From the NCBI GenBank assembly GCA_928212115.1, contig CAKMRJ010003334.1, forward strand, positions 28,497,500 through 28,561,499: 64,000 nucleotides of DNA, in the 5' to 3' direction. Under the pieces are notes generated by a model. It was not told the DNA's origin. It worked only from the letters and a program-made list of their open reading frames with translations, and did no database searches. A program made the position numbers and the translations under genes. This stretch comes from Lactuca virosa. Taxonomy: Eukaryota > Streptophyta > Magnoliopsida > Asterales > Asteraceae. Below, in pieces: positions 26,958-38,679 of the stretch (the first letter of the stretch is position 1; every line of letters begins with the position of its first letter).

Positions 26958-28543
26958 CTACTCAACATCCATTACTTCAACCTCTGTTTTTGGCTCAATA
27001 ACACCAGTTCCAGTCTTAACATCCAAAACTTCAACATAATCACCATTAACACCATTCTCACTTCCAGGATTCTTAACAACCTGTGGTTTAGTTTCCTCTT
27101 CTTCTTCATCAAGATCTACCTTCAAGACACGTCGTTTAGGCACCCCTTCTCCATTTGATTTAGGCTCAGTTTTTGGCTTCTTCTCCGGTTGTTTCTTGGG
27201 CTCCGCCACTGGCTCAGCCTGATGACCACCACCCATTTCTTCATCTTCTTCAATCTTTGGAGCCAAATAGAATCTCAGATAACCCATTTCCGCAATTTTG
27301 TATTCCACCACTACTGGCAGCTCAGATGACAAACTCACTGTCACTTGGCTTGCTAATGGAGTCGCCTTTGTGAAAGAGTTCATGTACCTTAAAGCAAATG
27401 TTAAGGAAACTGGTGTCTCCATTTCGATTATAGTTGCTTCTTCTGGCTGCATATAAGTTTTACACAAAAAGTAAGCAAAATTTCATATCATTTGTTTTCA
27501 AAAAAGGTCTGTAATTAGTCTTGCGTACCTTGTCAACGGAAGTATTTTGTCTTAAGACGATGTTTGCAGTCCCAATGTCACCTCTGGTGGAAAACTTTAC
27601 GCCTTCTTTGGTGACAGATATCACAACTACAAACACCAAATTGATCATGAATTAGCACTAGATTTTGAAAAGTAAATAGAAGTGGAGTGTTTTAACCATG
27701 ATGAAAAAAAGAATACCAGTGTCTCCTATGGTGCTGAGATCTTTGCAGATTCTTGCAAACTCTGCAGATGGCATTCGGACAATGGCTTCATATTCTGCTT
27801 CTGGTATTCCAAGATGTTCACTATCAATGTCCATCAGCTTCATCTCAAAATCAGCAATCTTATCTTGATCTGAAACATTTCAGTCGATTAATTCACTATC
27901 AAAAGCACATACAAGTACCAAATTTAAAAAATAAACAGAAGATGAGCGGCGAATCATCATAAAATCGTAGCATATATGACATAACTGTAATAGATTTATC
28001 AATTAGATGTAACGAACGAAATACCAAACGACAATTCTATATTTAATTTTGATTTGAAAAAATAACTAATAGTCCCCTGTAAATTCAACAAAATGCATTC
28101 AAAAAACCCTAAAAGCGCATTATTGATGCAGATATTTGTTAAATTCAAAAAACCCTAAAATCGCCTTCAAAAAACCCTAAATTCGAATAGATGAAAGGTA
28201 AAAACTAGAGAACAGAAGTATTACTAGGGCTTTCAAACATGAAGGTGACGCAGTCACCGCCGTCGTCAGCCTTGACGGTGACAATGTCGTCATTGCCGGC
28301 GCATTTTAGCATTTTTGCCATGTTACCGAGATTCATTCCCATTGAGAGGTTACGATCGCATCGGTAGTGCTCGAAACCCTCAGATCTGAGTAGGAGTGAG
28401 ACAAGCGCTACATGGCTTGAATCCATGGCCTGCAGTGAGAATCCCGTCGCCGAACAGTCAAAGTTGGCGTCGTTCACCAGATCCTTTATGGATTCCATCA
28501 CTTTCTTCAAAAGACTGCCCTGAACCAACCTTAGTTCCAACAT
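26958..28543 (-). CDS. PCNA: Proliferating cell nuclear antigen, long form with C-terminal extension
   Basis: Sliding clamp: a homotrimeric ring that tethers DNA polymerase and repair factors to DNA in the nucleus. Exons read on the minus strand: 28543-28225, 27869-27717, 27626-27529 and 27446-26958; all junctions are GT-AG with consistent phase; 1059 nt, 352 residues. MLELRLVQGSLLKKV opens the protein as in all plant PCNA. The DNA-contacting helix segment (CDRNLSMGMNLGNM, about 61-74), the interdomain loop with L126-G127-I128, and K164, the ubiquitin/SUMO site, are in their canonical places. The clamp normally ends soon after APKIEEDEE at about residue 260. Here the frame stays open for 92 more residues, rich in K, E and P, with basic stretches (KKPKTEPKS, PKRRVLKV) and an acidic run (DLDEEEEE). 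A carrot long form of PCNA is known from the literature. Two E2F-type sites lie upstream. Confidence 0.96.
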
Positions 28544-28575
28544 TTTCTCGTCTGTGAGAGAAACTGATGTTGATT

Positions 28576-28578
<3 letters not shown>

Positions 28579-28607
<29 letters not shown>
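28579..28607. repeat. (GA)n/(CT)n tract in the PCNA 5' leader
   Basis: Fourteen or so GA units on plus, so a CT-rich leader in the transcript, 36-64 bp before the ATG. Such CT tracts are common in plant leaders. Confidence 0.9.
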
Positions 28608-28612
<5 letters not shown>

Positions 28613-28656
28613 CAGAAGCTATGCCGAGTGAAGGAGAGGGGTAGAAGATAATGGGA

Positions 28657-28670
28657 TTTTGGCGGGAAAA
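28657..28670 (-). promoter_or_regulatory. E2F site of the PCNA promoter
   Basis: TTTTGGCGGGAAAA matches the E2F consensus TTTSSCGSGAAA-type core almost perfectly, about 115 bp upstream of the PCNA start codon. Plant PCNA promoters are known E2F targets at G1/S. Confidence 0.85.
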
Positions 28671-28678
28671 ACTTGTAA

Positions 28679-28686
28679 TCCCGCCA
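28679..28686 (-). promoter_or_regulatory. Second E2F-like site of the PCNA promoter
   Basis: TCCCGCCA, inverse orientation to the first site and 8 bp beyond it; matches the TCCCGCC element reported in plant PCNA and other S-phase promoters. Confidence 0.75.
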
Positions 28687-28743
28687 GAAGTTGTCGTCAA
28701 AACACAAACGGCGTCCTTTTCCGCTTAATGGGATTTTTAACAT

Positions 28744-29060
28744 TCAAGGTTTATTAAAAATGCAACAAGCTTTTGATTTGTTTATTGTTATAACATTAAC
28801 AACCGATAATAGTTCATTAAGTTGTTTATTTTTTTAATTGTATTTAATAGGATATTAATGTTTATAATTCTTATTACATAATTTGAATATATTTCAATAA
28901 AGTAAACAAAGTAAACTGTCCACTATGACATATGACATTCAATAGTCGAGAAGGTTCATTTAGGTCGACTTAACGTTAATATTTTGACAAATGTGGCATC
29001 CGATATTAGCAACAATACTCGGTTGAAATGCACTATAATGTTGTAAAGAAAAACAGAAAA
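28744..29060. other. Intergenic DNA upstream of PCNA
   Basis: AT-rich; no feature supported. Confidence 0.4.
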
Positions 29061-30938
29061 ACGTTTACCAGCCTATCGAAGACAATCAAATATTTAATGA
29101 TAAAATATAAAGGGTAAATTACACGAATGTTTATTGTGGTTTAGGTAATTTGCATTGTTGATCTCTAACTTTATTTTTGGAAAAATGACATATTAGCTTT
29201 ATGAAGTTTTGCACATTTGTCATTCAGTCTCTTAAGAATTTTTCGTGCTTTATGAGGGTACAAAATAGTTTTTCAGATGTTCATTTAGTCATCTAACCTA
29301 ATACAACTGGTTTAATATCCACGTGACCATTTGTTTTTATTGACATGTCCATCTCCTTTAGCTTAATACCCTACGTGCCCTTCAAAACGTTTACTAGTCT
29401 ATCGAAGACAATCAAATATTATATTTAATGATAAAATATAAATGGTAAATTACACGAATGTTTATTGTGGTTTAGGTAATTTGCATTGTTGATCTCTAAC
29501 TTTGTTATTGGAAAAATGACATATTAGCTTTATGATGTTTTGCACATTTGTCATTCAGTCTCTTAAGAATTTTTCGTGATTTATGAGGGAACAAAATAGT
29601 TTTTTGAGATGTTCATTTAGGTAGTGTTTGTTTTTTGTCTGCAGATCTGCGTGGTCTCTTCTGTCTGCGCCGCGCAGACACGCGCAGACATTAGCCTTCG
29701 CAGACTGTTTGTTTTTTTGAAGACTGCAGACCTAAAAATGTCTGCACGCCCTCTTCTTAGCGCAGATGTGGACCAGAGTCTTCTAACATCTTCTAGCCTA
29801 AAAAAAACATATATATCTTTATTTTTTTAAGTTTTTTTTTTTAATTTATATTTTTTTCAACTTTATTAATGATAAACAATTTGAAAAAAATTACAAAACA
29901 TAAAAAAAAACGTTCGACGATACAAACATGATATTTTTGACAAATTTATAAATAAAGATTTATTACAATATAATAGTCGTTGAAGTTGTCTATGTAAATA
30001 TGAAAAAAAATCATAATATATTCTTATATTTTTTTGCCAATTTTTATAAAACATTATTTAATACAGTATCGTCAATTTCTCGATAAAATATTTATGGTAC
30101 GTATTTAATGGATATAATTGAAAAATCGAAGTTTATTTCCAACTATTTATGTATCAAATTCTTCGATCACTAATTGTAATGTTTAGTTATAACTTTGCAA
30201 CCAAAGTTGTTGGTTTTTATCAAATATATACGTTAATTCGTACCATTTTTATTTTTATTTTTTATACAATAATACATAAAAGTTGATCTAGATTCGTTAA
30301 TTATTTATAACAAAATCATAAAAATATTAAAAAATCACTTTGAAGTTTATTTAGATTTCAGTTTATTTTAGTAGCCCGCAGATGTTAAAAAACAAACAGT
30401 CTTCTTTTTTCAGACTGCAGACATTTGGCCCGCCTCTTCTACTGCAGAGGTCTACAGATGTGGTCCGCAGACTGTAAACATTTTGCCTCAGAAAAAACAA
30501 ACAGCACCTTAGTCACCTGACCTAATACAACTGGTTTAATATCCACGTGACCATTTGTTTTTATTGACATGTCCATCTCTTTTAGCTTAATACCCTACGT
30601 GCCCTTCAAAACGTTTACTAGTCTATCGAAGACAATCAAATATTTAATGATAAAATATAAATGGTAAATTACACGAATGTTTATTGTGGTTTAGGTAATT
30701 TGCATTGTTGATCTCTAACTTTGTTATTGGAAAAATGACATATTAGCTTTATGATGTTTTGCACATTTGTCATTCAGTCTCTTAAGAATTTTTCGTGATT
30801 TATGAGGGAACAAAATAGTTTTTTGAGATGTTCATTTAGTCACCTAACCTAATACAACTGGTTTAATATCCACGTGACCATTTGTTTTTGTTGACATGTC
30901 CATCTCCTTTAGCTTAATACCCTACGTGCCCTTCAAAC
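29061..30938. repeat. Triplicated 330-bp tandem repeat
   Basis: Copies begin at ACGTTTAC 29061, 29387 and 30611 and run through identical landmarks (TCTATCGAAGACAATCAAAT, CATTCAGTCTCTTAAGAATT, AATATCCACGTGACCATTTG). Period is 326 bp between the first two and about 332 bp between the second and third once the inserted MITE is removed. Copies 2 and 3 are closer to each other than to copy 1. No coding capacity. Confidence 0.92.
29620..30508. mobile_element. Harbinger-type (PIF) MITE inside the second repeat copy
   Basis: Left end GGTAGTGTTTGTTTTTTGTC, right end inverse GGTGCTGTTTGTTTTTTCTG; flanked by the 3-bp duplication TTA (29617-29619 and 30509-30511), standard for PIF/Harbinger. Copies 1 and 3 of the host repeat give the empty site directly (CATTTAGTCA). 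Subterminal regions repeat GTCTGCAG-like words. 889 bp, no transposase. Confidence 0.9.
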
Positions 30939-31557
30939 CATGGATTCTACTATATACCTCTCCTCACCTGATTGGCTCTCCTCTATACACCTCTCCATTG
31001 GTATGAGGGTCCTCATGCCAAGTTTTAGTTTCCACTAATCACTTCTTTTCCCTCGTCCAATATTTGTCGTCACACTTGGCCCCTCTATTTCTTTATATAT
31101 GTTCGCTTAGTCTATCCTCCAACAATCGTTATTCATGTTAAAACAAATTCTAAAATACTCCTCGAATAAGGTGTTGGTTGTTGTACTTTTGACCAGGAAA
31201 TGAACGGTTTGGGTGGTTGTTGTATTGCAAGACATGCAGTAGGTGGTGGGATGTACGATGGGTCGAAGGTGGTAGGGATAATGCTAAAGTATCGGTCGTT
31301 GTTGGGTCAGGCTTATGTGGTCCCACGACAGAGAACAATGATGGGTACATTAAGTGTGGAAGAGGTAAGAGAGAGTGTGTTAGGGTTAACGAGAACAGAA
31401 TAATTTGAAGAGGCGTGGTGGTGAAAACAAAAATGTGACGTCGTCGTTCTATCCACGGCCTTCGTCTACCAAAGAAGGTAAGATTATGACGCTTTCTTTG
31501 TTGTCATAGACTCCAGATCGGAAAGAGAACTCTTCACCTGTTACAAGTTTTGTAGAT
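30939..31557. other. Unrecognised sequence ahead of the PDI-like fragment
   Basis: Overlapping frames at 31150-31408 exist on both strands but match no family I know. The short spacing to the gene fragment suggests it could be part of the same captured segment. Confidence 0.3.
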
Positions 31558-32079
31558 TTGTTATGGTCAACCAAAATAAAGAAGTGTCATTGCAATAACA
31601 ACAAGAAATCAACACCGACGTCGTTTGGTTGGGCTTTGACAACAAAACCCCATTTTAGATTTGTATATCTCACAATAGTTTTTATTCTTTCACTCAATTT
31701 CTTGATTAGTGTGACTGCTAGTGAAGAATCTGATGACATTCATGAACTCATAGCATTAGACCAAGCAAAAGGAGAAGAAGGCGGAACCTACTACCATAAA
31801 CCGTTATATGAGGTGGAGGTGTTGACTAAGGCCCAACGAATAGTTCTTGAACTCGACAATGATAATACTCAAAGGGCTATTGATGGAAATGAGTATGTTT
31901 TGCTTCTATTCATCAATGTCACTTCTCCACCTTACACCGGTGGATTTTCCACGTAAGATTTCGTTTTAATGTTGGGTTTTTACGATATTTTGGTACTCGT
32001 AGATTGTAATAAAGAAATTATGTTGTGAATTAGGGAAGAAATTGTGATATGGGTGAGGAATAAAGATACACTTCATATG
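31558..32079 (+). pseudogene. Fragment of a PDI-like gene (PDIL1-5/1-6 type), active-site segment deleted
   Basis: The intact family member is an ER protein disulfide isomerase-like protein with thioredoxin domains. Visible here: a hydrophobic N-terminal segment (FVYLTIVFILSLNFLISVTA), an acidic linker, then TKAQRIVLELDNDNTQRAID and NEYVLLL, as at the start of the first thioredoxin domain. The frame then jumps straight to FINVTSPPYTGGFST, which in the family lies some 50 residues later, after the Cys-containing active site. A GT-AG intron (about 31953-32034) is retained, followed by EEIVIWVRNKD and a stop. No in-frame ATG opens the frame. The intron argues against a processed copy, so this is a captured or duplicated genomic fragment. 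Confidence 0.75.
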
Positions 32080-33087
32080 GTATAATGAGGGAGGATGAGG
32101 AAGAAGAAGACCACGAAGTGTTACAGGTGGTAGAAGGGGTGAATCAGCATTGAGGAGAAACTAGGGGTCAAGTCAAAAGAGGGGGTTTTCAAAGTCAAAA
32201 TCTATGTGGCAAAGGGGAATCGGGTTACCTCTTCAACTGGTTCAAAGTGACCAAATAGACCCGAAAAAAAAACAAATTTATTCCCTCATAAAACACAAAA
32301 ATAAGTTAAAGGACTAAATGTGCAAATGTGAACTACAAGTGCCTATTTTAACCTCAACCCTATAACCACCTCTCGTCCTCCTCTTTATGTCTCATTAAAT
32401 AACATTGATACCTACATCCCATCCTTCTCTTACTACGACAATCACTCAAAACCCACCCATTTACTTCCGTCGACAATCTCTAACAACTACATCCCTTCAT
32501 AGGCACTACCGATGAGAGCTTCATCAAAAACTGTCGTTGCTTGGAAACCCATTGTCAAAAAATCCCAAGACTAAAAATGCCAAAGCCATTATTGAAATGT
32601 GTTCTTGAATAATCGGATGGAATCAAGGAAAAAAGAATATGTTAGCACTCTTACTTCAACGTCTCCGTCATGTAAACCTTCTATCAATATTTTTATTTGG
32701 TATTAGAAGAAAATACAACCCATCATGACATTTGCAACTCTAGTGACCCAACCACACCATCGCCGACTTGCCACCAACCACATAATAAATTGAAACCACG
32801 ATAAACATCGATGTAACGAAAAAACATTAGGGACGAAACCAAAAATCTACCAAAAAAAAGGAGCATAGATCATTTATATAGTTTTTTCTATTATTAATTA
32901 TGAAAAAGTGTGACAAAAATGACAGACCATCCATTCTTTGATGACAACGGTATATACGTTCCCACATGATTGAAAATTTATAATCACAATAAAAAAATCA
33001 TTAAAAATGTGAAATTTAAATTCCAACCGATGAATTTATCATCGACATTCATTTTAACCATGAAATAAACTAACTCATTATGCTCTG
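32080..33087. other. Intergenic DNA with an inverted relic of the 330-bp repeat
   Basis: At 32283-32330, CCCTCATAAA...GGACTAAATGTGCAAATGTG resembles the inverse of part of the repeat at 29061-30938, so the PDI fragment lies between inverted relatives. The remainder shows no feature. Confidence 0.4.
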
Positions 33088-33567
33088 TAGGGATGTAAAT
33101 GAACCGAACGTTATACGAACTGTAACCGTTCAATGGAAATTGCATTTATGTTCGTTTATTAAATAAACGAACGAACATAAACACAAATTCTCGTTTGTTT
33201 AATTAAACGAACGAATATGAACAATAGTCTCGTTCGTTTAATTATGTTCGTAAACGTTCGTTTATGTTCGTTTATTTAAGTTTTTTTTTTATATTCATAT
33301 ATGTTCAATTGTTTTTTATTACGTTACTATATTATATGTTCGTTTATGTTCATATATGTTTATTTATCTATGTTCGTGTATGTTTGTTTGACATTTTTCA
33401 CGAACATAAACAAACGAACATAAAAAATGTAATTTGTTAAACGAAAAAACATAAACAAGAAAACACATTTGTTTATTCATTCGCGTTCGTTTATTTGTTC
33501 GACTAACTTAAACAAACAAACATGAACATGCCCTTGTTCATGTCCGTTCGAGTCGTTTACAACCTTA
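33088..33567. mobile_element. hAT-type MITE rich in GTTCGTTT motifs
   Basis: Left end TAGGGATGTAAATGAACCGA, right end inverse TAAGGTTGTAAACGACTCGA; flanked by the perfect 8-bp duplication ATGCTCTG (33080-33087 and 33568-33575), the hAT length. The interior is packed with CGTTCGTTTATGTTCG-like words in both orientations, as for hAT subterminal binding sites. 480 bp, non-coding. Confidence 0.93.
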
Positions 33568-33575
33568 ATGCTCTG

Positions 33576-34061
33576 ATACCAAATAAATAGAAAAAAATTA
33601 TAACATACCCAGATTAAAATACGAATGCGAATCGATTACTTGTTTATTTCACCATTTTGTGAGACAATCATGTATATGCAAAATCGATTACTCTCTAGTT
33701 TCTCTCTCATCCAAGATCAAAGACTCCTTTCAAATGACATCAACATGCCTTTATAGTCCCTTTAGTGACATTATGAAACTGTCACGAAAACCGCCACAAA
33801 CTGCTCACGAGCAGTTATAAAACTGGCATAAGACAGCCCTTAATGGGGAAGTTAATAGATGATTTTGTAGGCGGGTCCGGGTCAAGAATTTCCAACAATT
33901 GCGTCTACCAGAAATGCCCAAAATACATCTTTGGAAAATACAATCATCCGTAAATATAATCAAACGAGTTTCCCACCGAAATCGATCATCAACGATTGCC
34001 AATTGAAAATGAAAATCAAAACAAATCAACCGTCTATTTGTAAGATCATAGATTTCAACTT
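33576..34061. other. 3' flank of the LIM gene, with a PBS-like relic
   Basis: The target of the hAT MITE reads GCTCTGATACCA, the inverse of a retroelement primer-binding site for initiator tRNA-Met (TGGTATCAGAGC), so a minus-strand LTR relic may start here. No LTR could be delimited. The 3' UTR of the LIM gene must lie in the right half. Confidence 0.4.
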
Positions 34062-35067
34062 TCAAGCTTCAGGAACAGCGGTGGCTGCTACGGCCGCTGC
34101 AGCTGTAGCTGCGGCAGAGCGTTTGACGGAGGCGGACTTAATAAGATGATTGTAGCTGCCCTTCTCCTTGAATAACTGCGAGAAATGGTGTTTGCAGTAT
34201 AAAATCCCTTCTAGCGCTGCGTAATTTGATGGAGATAAAGAGCATCCCCCATGGGAGCACTTGAAACAGGACTTATGGTACGCTTCGTTCTCCACTGTCA
34301 CCTGAACCCAAAACCCTAATTATTCCATCACTTTTTAACACGGTTAGGTTCGATTCATACCTGAACCCAAAACCCTAATAAATCTATCACTTCAATTTTA
34401 ACACGATTTGGTTCTTCGATTCATACCTTTTCAAGAGGATAAGCTGTTTTGCCACAAGTCGCACATTTCTCTTGGGTGCCGGAAAACATCCCAGCAGCTT
34501 TACTTGGTGATTTCGTCTACAAAAATGGTTACAAACACTCATGACTTAGATCCATCTTCGCTACATATCCAAATCAAACACGAATCTGTGCGAAAACTTA
34601 CCAGATGCGGTGTTAAATTCTCAGCAGACCTTGCAGCTGTCAGAAGTTTCAAAATTTATCAGAAACTAACAAGCAAATAGGGGGAAAGAATTGAAGAGAT
34701 ATCATACGCGATTGGAAGTTCTTGTTGAAATTTCCACTCTCCTTGAACAGCTGATCGAAATGAGGCTTACAGTATAGTACACCTTCCATTGATGAGTAGT
34801 TGCTAAGCTGAAAGTTAACTGTAATTACTTAATTAAACTCGAATAAGAAGAATGTATGAATGCAGAAAGAGTAGAGGGTTAGTATCGGTATTTCACATGT
34901 CGATGATTGTATCTTCATGATACAAAACATACCTTAAGGGTACCTTTGCAATGGCTACACCTGAAGCATGACTTGTGATAATCAACACCATCAGCAGATA
35001 AAAGTTCCACCGGATAAACTGTTTTTCCACAAGCTTTGCATTTCTGCTGTGTCCCAATAAAAGACAT
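34062..35067 (-). CDS. WLIM2: Two-LIM-domain protein, WLIM2 type
   Basis: Plant cysteine-rich-protein-like LIM proteins bundle actin filaments in the cytoplasm and also occur in nuclei, some binding promoter boxes of the phenylpropanoid pathway. Five exons on minus: 35067-34933, 34807-34708, 34636-34602, 34516-34427 and 34301-34062; all GT-AG with matching phase; 600 nt, 199 residues, the usual family size. LIM1 ligands are C10, C13, H31, C34, C37, C40, C58 and H61; LIM2 ligands are C108, C111, H129, C132, C135, C140, C156 and H159. The spacing CX2CX17HX2CX2CX4CX15CX2H of LIM2 is the plant signature. The inter-LIM linker is Ser/Pro-rich; the C-terminal tail is Ala-rich (VKRSAAATAAAAVAATAVPE). 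The start is MSFIGTQQKCKACGK, identical in style to other plant LIMs. A leader intron precedes it. Confidence 0.95.
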
Positions 35068-35119
35068 AGTTACCCTTTTCCCCTTCTTGATCTATTCCTC
35101 AATGCTCTTCAATTTTCAC

Positions 35120-35885
35120 CTGCAAATCCCCAAAAAGATTGAATGTTTATAGTTGGTTATAAGTTATAACCCCATCTGTGTCAAAGGTGCATTCTGTTAT
35201 CTTGATGTATGTTTTCAAGAAAAAAGTAGAGTGCTAAATGATCTCCAAACAAATTAATAATTGTGACATTATTTTGAAGAACATATGAACATCGATTGCT
35301 AAATAGATCTAACTGCTGGAAAACCCAATGCGAATATAGGATTTTTATAAATCAACTAATCAAGAAACTCAGATAGTTTTATTATAAAATTCAAGAAAAT
35401 ATGAACATAAATAGTTAAAACAATCTAACTATTGGATAAAAGTGAACTGAAATTCGATTGGTATAGGATTTGCATGCCTAAAAAAATCAAATAGTTTATC
35501 ATTAAATCAAGAACATATGAAGTATGAACATAATTTATTAATAAGATCTGTTTTTGGGAAAACCAAAGAAACTGAAGTGAAATTAGAGTGCTACATAACG
35601 CTTCTCAAGAAATCAGAACGGATACGATTAATTTCAAGAAAATTATGAACCTAGATTATTCAATGTATTATGTATATGTTTCTTGGGAAACCCGGTGGAA
35701 AACAAAGATCAAAAGATAAATTTTATAGATAATTCCAAGAAAATTAAGAACATTGACTTTAAAGAAGATCGAATTGTTGAGGAACCCAATGAAATGCAAG
35801 CATCATCAGAAACTTTAGTATTGATTTAAAGAAGATACGAAACATAAGAATGTAGAAACTAGAAAGTATGTATTAGGATGAATAC
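35120..35885 (-). other. 5'-leader intron of the LIM gene
   Basis: Minus-strand donor AAG|GTATTC at 35885 and acceptor TTTGCAG at 35120 leave a short leader exon (about 35886-36000) joined 52 nt before the ATG. The 766-bp intron contains about five diverged copies of a unit of about 115 bp with the words CAAGAAAAT-ATGAACATA (near 35275, 35392, 35507, 35636 and 35739). Inferred from splice signals, no transcript seen. Confidence 0.65.
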
Positions 35886-36009
35886 CTTGATCAATACAGA
35901 GACTTTAGTTGAAAACTGATAAAAGTCGAAGGGTTTTTTGTGGGTGGGTTTGTGAAGATGAAGAAAGAGAGGTGGAAATCTGGGGAAAAAAAGGGTTTTA
36001 GGAGCTTTT

Positions 36010-36075
36010 TGCAGGGTAGCGGATGGAGCGAAGACGATGACGTGGAGAGAGAGGGAGAGAGAGGGAATATTTTTT
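36010..36075 (-). promoter_or_regulatory. Promoter and leader region of the LIM gene
   Basis: GA-rich plus strand (CT-rich in the transcript) followed by AT-rich DNA lies where the transcription start is expected. No convincing TATA box was fixed. Confidence 0.35.
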
Positions 36076-37862
<1,787 letters not shown>

Positions 37863-38679
37863 TGATGGGTTTTAAGCAATACATCATTCCTATGGTGTAC
37901 ATGCAAACCCTAAAGCTTTGGATCTAGTTTGTCTAATGAACATGCAATAATCATCCAAAGCCATAAACCCTGGATCTAGCATGTGATAATCGATATTAAC
38001 ATAAGAGTAGGGTTTAGATCTTACATTTGATTGTTATGTAGTAATAACAATCTATTCCTTCTTGTAATTGGCTTCTAAAAGCTTAGAGTCACAAATGTCA
38101 CTCCTCTAATGGCTCACAAACACCAAGAGCAAGAGGATGAAGAAGGAGAAGAGAGGAGGCACCCAAAACCGTCTAGAAACCCTAATGAATCAGTTGTCCA
38201 CGTTTTTGGTGCCCTAAGGGTCTTTAAATAGTGAGGCTATTAGGGTTATCTAACAAGGAAACCCTAATTTGACTGTTTAGGCCCTAAGCAACCCATAGAC
38301 TCCCTCCTTAGAGGCCTTGGACGATTTCTAATGGGTTTCCCCATAGAATTCGTCCACTCCTTTAATATGGAGTCCATTAGCCCAATATTCAACTATCACA
38401 CAATTGATAGTTCCAGTCCCCTTTATTTAAATAATATCTTTTAGTCACAAAAATTAATTCTCATTAATTCTTGACTAATATTAATTAAACAATATGATTT
38501 CTCCTTTAATATATTATTCTCATGATATATTGATAAATCATAATTAATCCTCTATCTCCATAATTCATCCTATCAAGTTGCTTTGGTGAAGGCAACCCAA
38601 AAGGACCATGCACCATCGGGTCAAGTACATACCAAAATAGTTATGGACTTAGACACTAATCCAACAGTCTCCCACTTGG

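Noticed and set aside
31150..31408. Three overlapping frames ahead of the PDI-like fragment
   Set aside because: Mutually overlapping on both strands, no motif or splice support; left as unrecognised sequence.
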